Shown: in pieces, positions 1-5,740 of the stretch | Position numbering within the stretch: position 1 is the stretch's first letter | Layout of the letters: every line of letters begins with the position of its first letter | Assembly: GCA_021790055.1 (NCBI GenBank) | Contig: JAJYIL010000209.1 | Location: 1-5,931 of the forward strand | DNA from: Bacteroidota bacterium | GTDB taxonomy: Bacteria > Bacteroidota > Ignavibacteria > Ignavibacteriales > Ignavibacteriaceae | DNA: 5,931 bases | Direction: 5' to 3' | Program-made: the position numbers and the translations under genes | Notes under the pieces: model-generated | Told to the model about the DNA's origin: nothing | Seen by the model: only the letters and a program-made list of their open reading frames with translations | Databases searched by the model: none

Positions 1-797
1 GAATCCCGACCTCGTCGCGCAGGCGCTCGACTTTTTGCTTTTGCCAGCTGGCTGTCGTCGTTCTCATCTCTCTTCGGGCTTGAAATAGCCTTGTACAGCA
101 TCTCCTTTGCTTTTGAATATTCATCCTTTTTAACATAAGCCTTGGCAAGATCAAGATAGAACATTCTAAAGTTGGGATAGAGATTGATTGCTGTATTGTA
201 ATCCGAAATTGCGCTGTCAAGGTTTGCCCAGCCGAGACCAAGTATAGCCCTTGCAGGAGCCCACTTCTCGCTAACCTTGTCATTCGTTCTTGCAAGAACA
301 TAATAAGCCAGAGCCTGAACATAATTACCACCGTTGCCGAGGGTAATAGCCTTTTCACAATCGGCTTTAACTGCATTAACTACTCCGGCTACCGAAAACA
401 CGCCCTTGAATAAAGCAATCCTTCCGTTTGCAATTGCCCTTCTTAAATAGGTAATAGATTTATCAGGCGCAAGCTTTACAGCCTTATCCGCATAATTATA
501 TGCCTTCTGGTAAACTGCAAGCTGGGCATCTTTTTGATCGCCGGTATTATCGGGCATCCTTTCCGCAATGTAAACATAAACCCTGCTAAATCGCCAATCG
601 ACTTCCCAGTTATTTGGAAATTGCTTGTCGGCTTTCTGCAAAGTTTCAAGCGCTTTTTGATTATTGAAACCTACATCCAGATAATTATCGCATTGCTTTA
701 ACAGGTCATCCAGGGTTTGACTGTAGAGAACTGTTGAAAAGCAAGCGAATAAAATTGTGAACCATAGAGCGGTAAAAAGCCTTTGACTTATTTTCAT
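1..797 (-). CDS. Secreted TPR-repeat protein, C-terminus cut by window edge
   Basis: This is an open frame of 265 codons that runs off the left edge without a stop. The N-terminus looks like a Sec signal peptide: MK, a charged stretch, a hydrophobic core at about residues 8-25, and likely cleavage near Ser26-Gln27. Cys19 is preceded by Leu-Phe-Ala, a poor lipobox, so a lipoprotein is less likely. The rest is helical and rich in TPR-like pairs: about residues 30-60, 95-112 (KAVKLAPD), 190-210 (AISDYNTAINLYPNF) and 213-240 (DLAKAYVKKDEYSKAKEML). The protein is probably periplasmic and a protein-interaction scaffold; its specific role is unknown. I chose the ATG at 797 because it gives the classic MK signal start. 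An in-frame ATG at 809 would add four residues (MGAA). Neither has a Shine-Dalgarno. It begins 14 bases after the exonuclease stop, so co-transcription is likely. The last ten or so residues are doubtful (see findings). Confidence 0.82.
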   Translation of the reverse strand, partial: MKISQRLFTALWFTILFACFSTVLYSQTLDDLLKQCDNYLDVGFNNQKALETLQKADKQFPNNWEVDWRFSRVYVYIAERMPDNTGDQKDAQLAVYQKAYNYADKAVKLAPDKSITYLRRAIANGRIALFKGVFSVAGVVNAVKADCEKAITLGNGGNYVQALAYYVLARTNDKVSEKWAPARAILGLGWANLDSAISDYNTAINLYPNFRMFYLDLAKAYVKKDEYSKAKEMLYKAISSPKRDENDDSQLAKAKSRAPARRGRD

Positions 798-811
798 AGC
801 AGCACCCATTT

Positions 812-1834
812 TTAATTGAATAAAGTTTTAGAACCTGCCTGACCGGAAGGCAGGATTGAATTATCTGTTTCCGGATTTATGCCGTGGTTGTAAAGATCGG
901 TCGCTGCAAGTGATATGAATTTTGTCCACTTGTTTTCTGATAGCGTACCGGATGCTAAAGCGTTCTTATAAGCATTTACCTTTGCACTGAGCTCATCCGC
1001 CTGGTATAATGCAATCGCCTCGAGCGTTTTTGGAACTACCGGCGATGCGTATTCAAGCTTGCCCTGGTGGCTTAGTATCAAATGAAGAAGACAGTTCTTC
1101 AAATCTTCGGGAAAGCCGTTTATCTTTTTCGTTTCTTCGTTTACTATCATTGCGGAGATGACTATATGGCCGAGCAGCTTTCCTTTATCTGTATAGTCAA
1201 AAGTATTGTCTGAGCTGAGTTCTTCAGTCTTTCCAAAGTCATGCATCATGGTACCGCAGATAAGAAGATCACGGTTTATTTCCGTATGGATATCGCACAT
1301 CAGATCGCAAATCCTAATTATCTCTAGTGTGTGCTCAAGTAGTCCGTGGATATAAGAATGATGCCATGATTTACCAGCAGGAGATGTTGAAAACTTTTCA
1401 AAATTCTTTTCATTAAAAATTTGCTTCATTAAGGATTTAAGGAAAGGATTCGTCAGCCTTTCCATCCGGGTAAAGAATTCATTTTTCATCTCATCAGGAT
1501 TTCGTTTCGATTTAGGGAGAAAATCTTTGGGTGAAATGTTGTCTGAAGGCTTTGCTTTCCGGATTGATGTGACCTTAATTTGAGGAGATCCCTGGAAGTC
1601 ATCCATACTTCCTGAAATCTTTACAACATCGCCGGAAGCCAAACTGCCTGAAATATTGTTAAAGTTATCCCAGAGGTTCGCATTAATAGTTTGAGTTTTA
1701 TCTCCAACTTCGAGGTATAAATATTCTTTGCCGGCTTTGGTAAGCCTTATTTCACATTTCCTAACAAGAAGGAAATGATCTATCCTCCCTCCCTTTTCGA
1801 TTGTATTTAATTCTGTTTGTTGACTCATCTTCAT
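812..1834 (-). CDS. yhaM: YhaM-like 3'-5' exoribonuclease (OB-fold + HD domain)
   Basis: The 340-residue protein has the two-part layout of the YhaM family. An N-terminal OB-fold nucleic-acid-binding domain lies at about residues 20-92. A metal-dependent HD domain spans about residues 150-300. Visible HD motifs are His158-His159 and His163/His168 in the stretch WHHSYIHGLLEH, the signature His198-Asp199 in MMHDFGKTEEL, His223, His256 in ILSHQGKLEYASP, and Asp280 in YQADELSAK. The SHxGxxEyxSPvxP block is very typical of YhaM. In Firmicutes YhaM is a cytoplasmic, divalent-metal-dependent 3'-5' exoribonuclease that trims RNA ends; the same activity here is inferred. Length is close to the family's usual 310-340. 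ATG codons at 1834 and 1828 are both possible starts, and neither has a convincing Shine-Dalgarno. It lies 177 bases after the NusG-like gene and directly before the TPR gene, with which it probably forms an operon. Confidence 0.88.
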   Translation of the reverse strand: MKMSQQTELNTIEKGGRIDHFLLVRKCEIRLTKAGKEYLYLEVGDKTQTINANLWDNFNNISGSLASGDVVKISGSMDDFQGSPQIKVTSIRKAKPSDNISPKDFLPKSKRNPDEMKNEFFTRMERLTNPFLKSLMKQIFNEKNFEKFSTSPAGKSWHHSYIHGLLEHTLEIIRICDLMCDIHTEINRDLLICGTMMHDFGKTEELSSDNTFDYTDKGKLLGHIVISAMIVNEETKKINGFPEDLKNCLLHLILSHQGKLEYASPVVPKTLEAIALYQADELSAKVNAYKNALASGTLSENKWTKFISLAATDLYNHGINPETDNSILPSGQAGSKTLFN

Positions 1835-2011
1835 TCAGATTGATTTTACCTGCATCAACTTAAGAAAATAAATTCAAATTATCATCCTTATAAAAATAAC
1901 TAGATGAGCTTCCAGGAAATTCAGTTGAAAATTGTTCATTGAGCATAAAGTATTAAAACCGATTTTATAAATTTTCAATGCTCAATTTTCATTTGGAACT
2001 AAAAGAGCCGT
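1835..2011. other. Intergenic gap between the NusG-like and yhaM genes
   Basis: This 177-base AT-rich stretch has no credible ORF. It contains the inverted heptad repeats listed separately. Near the yhaM side the minus strand carries ATAATTTG, one base short of the Bacteroidota -7 consensus and without a clear -33 partner. A separate yhaM promoter is therefore possible but not demonstrated. Confidence 0.5.
1925..1992. repeat. Inverted pair of three-unit heptanucleotide repeats
   Basis: On the plus strand three consecutive 7-mers run from 1925 to 1945: TTGAAAA, TTGTTCA, TTGAGCA. On the minus strand three more run from 1992 to 1972: ATGAAAA, TTGAGCA, TTGAAAA. The two arms face each other across about 26 bases, giving a perfect 9-bp pairing (ATTGAGCAT at 1938-1946 with ATGCTCAAT at 1978-1986) and an alternative one (TTGAAAATT at 1925-1933 with AATTTTCAA at 1970-1978). 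The loop is long and no T-tract follows, so this is not a standard intrinsic terminator. Confidence 0.65.
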
Positions 2012-2545
2012 TTATGATTTAATAACTTCGAAAAGACTTTCTTTTGGAAGATGGGCAATAACTGATCGATTTAGAAGATCGATTGATACAGCAATAGTCT
2101 TGCCGTTTTCGGTTTCTTGCACTGTGCCGATGACGCCGGTAAACGGTCCTTCTTTAATCAATACTTTTACACCGCGCACCAATCCTTCATGAATGTATAA
2201 ATCCGAGCTTGTGCTTAGCATAGTCTTCAGGTTGTCGATCTGCCACTGCGGTATTTTCGCGGGTCTGCCGCCGTCAAAAATGCATCTGACGATTGCCTCT
2301 TGTTCAAGAGAAAATACACGTTCTTTTTCATCGGCAAAGATAAAAATATAACCGCGAAGCAGCGGCTCAGTAACTTTCTTTTTCCTGTCGCTCCACTGCT
2401 TTAATCTAGTTATCGTAGGAAGATAGTAATCCACATTGCATGCGCCTATTTGCTCTGCAGCCTTGAATTCATTCCGCGGTTTGGTATAAAGAGCAAACCA
2501 AGCTTTACCTGGCGCAATATTTTGAGAAGAAATTCCCTGATTCAT
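2012..2545 (-). CDS. NusG-family specialised antiterminator (UpxY/RfaH-like)
   Basis: The 177-residue protein has an N-terminal NGN domain at about residues 15-105. It includes WFALYTKPRNEFKAA (16-30), WSDRKKKV (51-58) and PLLRGYIFIF (61-70). A C-terminal KOW domain begins near residue 125 (GVKVLIKEGPFTGVIGTV). The WSDRKKKVxEPLxxxY pattern is typical of UpxY-type paralogues in Bacteroidota, which bind RNA polymerase and promote elongation through capsule or exopolysaccharide operons. Housekeeping NusG usually sits in the secE-nusG-rplK cluster, which is absent here, and this supports the specialised role. The gene begins 32 bases after the UDP-glucose dehydrogenase stop, with no Shine-Dalgarno visible before its ATG, so it is probably translated from the same mRNA. 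The genes downstream in this window are not sugar genes, so its target operon cannot be seen here. Confidence 0.88.
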   Translation of the reverse strand: MNQGISSQNIAPGKAWFALYTKPRNEFKAAEQIGACNVDYYLPTITRLKQWSDRKKKVTEPLLRGYIFIFADEKERVFSLEQEAIVRCIFDGGRPAKIPQWQIDNLKTMLSTSSDLYIHEGLVRGVKVLIKEGPFTGVIGTVQETENGKTIAVSIDLLNRSVIAHLPKESLFEVIKS

Positions 2546-2577
2546 AATATCTTAATCTAAACAATAAAATTTCTAAT

Positions 2578-3906
2578 TTACTTTACCGGAACTCTTCCAA
2601 CAGAGAAATAAATAAAGCTGTTCTCTTTCATCTTTTCAAGGTCATAAAGGTTCCGTCCATCGAATATTACCGGTTCATTAAGAAGAGATTTTATTTTGCC
2701 GAAGTCAGGCGTTCTGAACTCGTTCCATTCAGTAACGATGATAAGAGCATCTGCATTTTCAAGAGCCTGGTATTGTTGTGCCGCATAATTAATTTTGTCC
2801 CCGATGACAGTCCTGGTCGTCTCCATTGCTTCCGGGTCGTAAGCAGAAATGATTGCACCGGCACCTACCAGCTTATTAACCAGTTTTATTGAAGGAGCCT
2901 CGCGGACATCATCCGTATTGGGCTTAAAGGCAAGACCCCACAAAGCAAACCGCTTTTCTTTTAATCTGCCTTTATAATGATCGGAAATCTTTTTAAAGAA
3001 GCGCTCGACCTGGTAGTCGTTCACTTGCATTACCGATTTCAAAATTTTGAAATCATAATCATTTTCATTTGCAGTATTAGCAAGAGCCGCAACATCCTTC
3101 GGAAAGCAAGAGCCGCCGTAACCGATGCCGGGAAATAAAAATCTTTTGCCTATCCTCGAATCCGAACCAATGCCGATACGGACTTTGTCTACCTCTGCGC
3201 CTGTAAGCTCACACAGGTTTGCTATCTCATTCATAAAAGAGATTTTTGCTGCGAGGAACGAGTTTGCGGCATATTTTGTCATCTCGGCAGATCGTTCATC
3301 CATAAAATAAACCGGGTTGCCTGAGCGTACGAAAGGCTCATACAATTGGGCAAGCATTGACTTGGTTATTTCGCTGCTAGTTCCGATAATAACTCTTTCC
3401 GGCTTCATGAAGTCGTTTACCGCCATACCTTCACGCAAGAATTCCGGGTTTGAGGCAACGTCAAATTCAAAATCGGGCGCATGCTTCTTTATACCTGCAC
3501 GAATTTTGTCGCTTGTTCCTACCGGTACCGTACTTTTATCAATGATAATTTTATAGCCGATTCCGGGTTCAACTTTAAAGAATTTTCCAAGATCATCAGC
3601 AACGCCGAGAATGTATTTTAAATCGGCGCTGCCGTTGCCGTCCTGAGGAGTTGGCAGGCAGAGAAAAATTATTTCGGATTTTCTAACAGCCTCGTGCAAA
3701 TCAGTAGTAAAAGAAAGTCTTTCGTTCTTTACATTTCTTTCAACTAAAATTTCAAGACCTGGCTCGTAAATGGGAATGATGCCGCTCTTTAGCTTATCTA
3801 TTTTAACTTTATCAACATCAACGCAAATTACAAAGTTGCCTGTTTCTGCAAAACAAGTTCCTGTAACTAAGCCGACGTAGCCGGTACCTACAACTGCAAT
3901 GTTCAA
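2578..3906 (-). CDS. ugd: UDP-glucose 6-dehydrogenase
   Basis: The enzyme oxidises UDP-glucose to UDP-glucuronate with two NAD+, in the cytoplasm, feeding capsule, exopolysaccharide or glycan synthesis. At 442 residues it has full family length. The N-terminal Rossmann NAD-binding motif is GTGYVGLVTG (7-16). Other landmarks are STVPVGT (125-131), NPEFLREG (153-160), the central-domain KYAAN (Lys211, Asn215), the catalytic-cysteine motif GGSCFPKD (Cys267, Asp271) and the C-terminal UDP-binding block AFKPNTDDVREAPS (326-339). All key residues appear intact. Lys211, Asn215, Cys267 and Asp271 keep the spacing of the catalytic set in the well-studied Streptococcus enzyme. The start is TTG at 3906, with AGGAG six bases upstream and no better ATG. 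It has its own promoter and is followed closely by the NusG-like gene. A UDP-ManNAc or related dehydrogenase is possible but less likely given the UGDH-type motifs. Confidence 0.95.
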   Translation of the reverse strand: MNIAVVGTGYVGLVTGTCFAETGNFVICVDVDKVKIDKLKSGIIPIYEPGLEILVERNVKNERLSFTTDLHEAVRKSEIIFLCLPTPQDGNGSADLKYILGVADDLGKFFKVEPGIGYKIIIDKSTVPVGTSDKIRAGIKKHAPDFEFDVASNPEFLREGMAVNDFMKPERVIIGTSSEITKSMLAQLYEPFVRSGNPVYFMDERSAEMTKYAANSFLAAKISFMNEIANLCELTGAEVDKVRIGIGSDSRIGKRFLFPGIGYGGSCFPKDVAALANTANENDYDFKILKSVMQVNDYQVERFFKKISDHYKGRLKEKRFALWGLAFKPNTDDVREAPSIKLVNKLVGAGAIISAYDPEAMETTRTVIGDKINYAAQQYQALENADALIIVTEWNEFRTPDFGKIKSLLNEPVIFDGRNLYDLEKMKENSFIYFSVGRVPVK

Positions 3907-3912
3907 AATGTA

Positions 3913-3917
3913 CTCCT
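3913..3917 (-). promoter_or_regulatory. Shine-Dalgarno for ugd, supporting a TTG start
   Basis: The minus strand reads AGGAG, followed by six bases and then TTG-AAC-ATT. This is the only strong Shine-Dalgarno before a gene start in the window, and it decides the TTG at 3906 as the start of ugd. Confidence 0.8.
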
Positions 3918-3928
3918 AATTTTTCCAG

Positions 3929-3960
3929 CAAATATAACACTGCTTAAATAAATTATGAAA
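3929..3960 (-). promoter_or_regulatory. Bacteroidota-type promoter for ugd
   Basis: On the minus strand TATATTTG (3936-3929) matches the -7 consensus TAnnTTTG exactly. TTTC (3960-3957) lies 20 bases upstream in the place of the -33 TTTG element, with one mismatch. Transcription would start around 3920-3925, leaving a short leader that holds the AGGAG. Position and spacing fit well; the start site itself is inferred. Confidence 0.6.
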
Positions 3961-4003
3961 GGGGTATAGGGCAAAGCGCATTTCGTTAAGCACTCTATGC
4001 GCT
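3961..4003. repeat. Degenerate heptad repeats with hairpin, after the kinase stop
   Basis: The plus strand shows the related 7-mers GGGGTAT, AGGGCAA and AGCGCAT in exact phase from 3961 to 3981. A perfect 7-bp inverted match follows (AGCGCAT at 3975-3981 with ATGCGCT at 3997-4003, 15-base loop). It begins 17 bases past the histidine kinase stop. There is no T-tract on the transcribed side, so a role as terminator is unsupported. It sits immediately upstream of the ugd promoter. Confidence 0.5.
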
Positions 4004-4020
4004 AACTGTCGGAACAGCGA

Positions 4021-5508
4021 TTAATAATAATCAAGTACTGCCTGAATTTTTTCATTGAAAATATTATCATCGATCGGCTTTTGCAGGATTGAATCTACGC
4101 CAAAAAATTGAAACTCACGCTTTACATCTTCAGTAGCTGCGGGCACTATGACTATGATAGGTATTCGTGTACCTTTATCTTCTTTTCTAATCATCTCCAC
4201 AAACTGAACTCCGTTCATCAAAGGAAGATCATAATCTGAAATTATAAGCGATGGAAGCTGGGCTAAAAAGTGATTGATTGCATCGTAACCGTTTCTTACT
4301 CCGACTACTTTATAGACGGGGAAATTCTCTTTAATAATATTCTCAAATTTTTCCTTTTCCCCGAAGTTATTCTCTACAAGCAGAATGGTATTAGGAGAAG
4401 AAGGAATTGTAAAATGGAACTCGCTACCGTTATTCTGTTCGGAGTAAAACCAAATATCACCATCATGCTTCTCAATAATTTCTTTGACAAGCGAAAGTCC
4501 AAGTCCTGTTCCCTTTTCTCCTTTTGTACCTTCGGTTGTAAACATTTTTTCAATTCTGAATAGCTTTGCCTTGTTAGCTTCTGAAATGCCGAGACCCTCG
4601 TCCTTGACAATGAATTCAACAAACTTATCGTTAAACGAATCAGCCGAGACTTCAATTACGTTTCCTTCAGGAGAAAATTTTATTGCATTGCTTAATAGGT
4701 TTGTAATAACCTGAGTAAGCAGCCTTTCATCGGCTTGAACATAAAGCGACTCTTTAGCGTGTACCTTTATCTCCAGCTTTTTTCTGATGGCATTGCCGGT
4801 TAAGGATGAAATGCAGTTAAAGATTATACTTTGCACATGAAGCCGCTGCGGCTCAATCTTTATTCTTCCTGTTTGAAGACGCGACCAATCAAGTAGATAA
4901 TTAACTAGTTGAAGCTGGTGCTGGGAAGAATCGTTTATGTAGTTAAGATATTCAAGACGCTCTTCATGAGACAGGTTGGGCTCATTTATGAGGATTTCAG
5001 AAAATCCGAGTATGCTTGTAAACGGCGCCCTAAGATCATGTGAAAGCATCGATATAAATTTGTCTTTCGATGCGTTAAGCTGCTTAAAATTTTCAAGGGA
5101 TTTTGTAAGGGTGCTCTTTTCTTCCATTAAAGCTGATATGTCGGAAACAATACCTTTAAACTCCAAGGGCTTGTCTGATTTGTTTCTTGTAACGGAAATA
5201 CTTTCTCCAATCCAAGCAATAGATTTATCTTTCCTGGTGATTCGATAAATAAGTCTTACGTAGTTTGCTGCGGGGTCGTATGCAAAGTCGTTAAATAATT
5301 TCTTAATTCTTTGCTGGTCTTCTTCGAAAATAATAGCGCTGCATCTACCGGGAAAATGCTTTATCTCATCGGCAGTATACCCGGTAATTTTTTGAATGTT
5401 GTCGGAATAGAAAACAACTTCCCCTTCATCTTTTTTCTTTAACGACCAAAGGAAACTGTCTTCAATACCGTAAAAAAATTTATTTATCGATTCGTTGCTT
5501 TTACTCAA
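4021..5508 (-). CDS. Soluble hybrid histidine kinase (PAS-HisKA-HATPase-REC)
   Basis: This 495-residue cytoplasmic sensor kinase has no membrane segment or signal peptide. A PAS domain of the PAS_3 type covers about residues 15-127 (FYSDNIQKITGYTADEI, then a C-terminal FKGIVSDIS). A short linker helix follows at 128-147. The HisKA dimerisation domain has phospho-acceptor His157 in SHDLRAPF. The ATPase domain shows the N box (NLLSNAIKFSP, Asn274), G1 (DEGLGIS, 303-309), F box (KMFTTEGT) and G2 (GTGLGLSL, 333-340). The C-terminal receiver (about 373-495) has Asp425 in ISDYDLPLMNG and Lys477 in LQKPI. However, the second acidic-pocket residue is Asn380 (VENN), the usual Thr/Ser position is Val455, and the Tyr/Phe switch position is Ile474, so its signalling may be atypical. 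The start is TTG at 5508: an in-frame TAA lies 15 bases upstream and no ATG occurs in frame before codon 128. No Shine-Dalgarno is seen. The signal and partner are unknown. Confidence 0.92.
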   Translation of the reverse strand: MSKSNESINKFFYGIEDSFLWSLKKKDEGEVVFYSDNIQKITGYTADEIKHFPGRCSAIIFEEDQQRIKKLFNDFAYDPAANYVRLIYRITRKDKSIAWIGESISVTRNKSDKPLEFKGIVSDISALMEEKSTLTKSLENFKQLNASKDKFISMLSHDLRAPFTSILGFSEILINEPNLSHEERLEYLNYINDSSQHQLQLVNYLLDWSRLQTGRIKIEPQRLHVQSIIFNCISSLTGNAIRKKLEIKVHAKESLYVQADERLLTQVITNLLSNAIKFSPEGNVIEVSADSFNDKFVEFIVKDEGLGISEANKAKLFRIEKMFTTEGTKGEKGTGLGLSLVKEIIEKHDGDIWFYSEQNNGSEFHFTIPSSPNTILLVENNFGEKEKFENIIKENFPVYKVVGVRNGYDAINHFLAQLPSLIISDYDLPLMNGVQFVEMIRKEDKGTRIPIIVIVPAATEDVKREFQFFGVDSILQKPIDDNIFNEKIQAVLDYY

Positions 5509-5580
5509 TTCGAAAAAAAATTAAATCGTATGCCGTTAAAAATTAACCGCCCGCATTTTACATAGTTGCCGCTATAAGGA

Positions 5581-5607
5581 CGGTCGCTATGCGATACTCA
5601 TAGACCG
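5581..5607 (-). other. Hairpin downstream of the T9SS-cargo gene
   Basis: On the minus strand CGGTC-TATG pairs with CATA-GC-GACCG: nine base pairs, a two-base bulge and a seven-base loop. It lies about 135 bases past the cargo gene's stop. No U-tract follows, so it may be a transcript-end stabiliser or chance; a Rho-independent terminator is not supported. Confidence 0.35.
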
Positions 5608-5656
5608 ATTGAAAGCTTAAATTCCGGCATATTCATTTAAGGCTTACTTAAAAATA

Positions 5657-5664
5657 CAAAATTA
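5657..5664 (-). promoter_or_regulatory. Possible -7 element for the kinase gene
   Basis: The minus strand reads TAATTTTG, an exact TAnnTTTG match. No TTTG lies at the expected distance upstream, and AT-rich DNA yields such matches by chance. If real, the kinase mRNA would have a leader of about 140 bases containing the 5581-5607 hairpin. Confidence 0.3.
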
Positions 5665-5740
5665 TTTAATCAACAAACAAGCCGGCATGCCGAATGAATC
5701 GTGATTAAGTTTATCAGTAGTAATTAACGACAGTATTTAT

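Larger units (their letters stand above)
5509..5740. other. Intergenic gap between T9SS-cargo gene and kinase
   Basis: This 232-base AT-rich stretch has no credible ORF or RNA gene. It holds the hairpin at 5581-5607, a weak stem TTTAAG/CTTAAA at 5636-5652, the 10-bp palindrome CGGCATGCCG at 5683-5692, and a possible -7 element at 5657-5664. The run of eight A (plus strand) at 5513-5520 lies just before the kinase start codon. Confidence 0.5.

Noticed and set aside
812..1834. HD protein as a cyclic-di-GMP (HD-GYP) or nucleotide phosphohydrolase
   Set aside because: There is no GYP motif, and the N-terminal OB-fold plus the SHQGKLEYASPVVP block match the YhaM exoribonuclease pattern instead.
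1938..1986. Rho-independent terminator after the NusG-like gene
   Set aside because: The loop is over 30 bases, the stem is AT-rich and no U-tract follows on the transcribed strand. Heptad repeats explain the symmetry better.
3125..3556. Plus-strand open frames of 61 and 79 codons inside ugd
   Set aside because: They lie antisense to a full-length, motif-complete UDP-glucose dehydrogenase, show no domain or Shine-Dalgarno, and are frame shadows.
3907..4020. Riboswitch or structured leader before ugd
   Set aside because: The predicted transcript start leaves only about 15-20 bases before the start codon, and the hairpin lies upstream of the promoter.
4270..5248. Open frames on both strands inside the histidine kinase
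   Set aside because: They overlap a complete kinase with all boxes intact; their translations are low-complexity and unlike known proteins.
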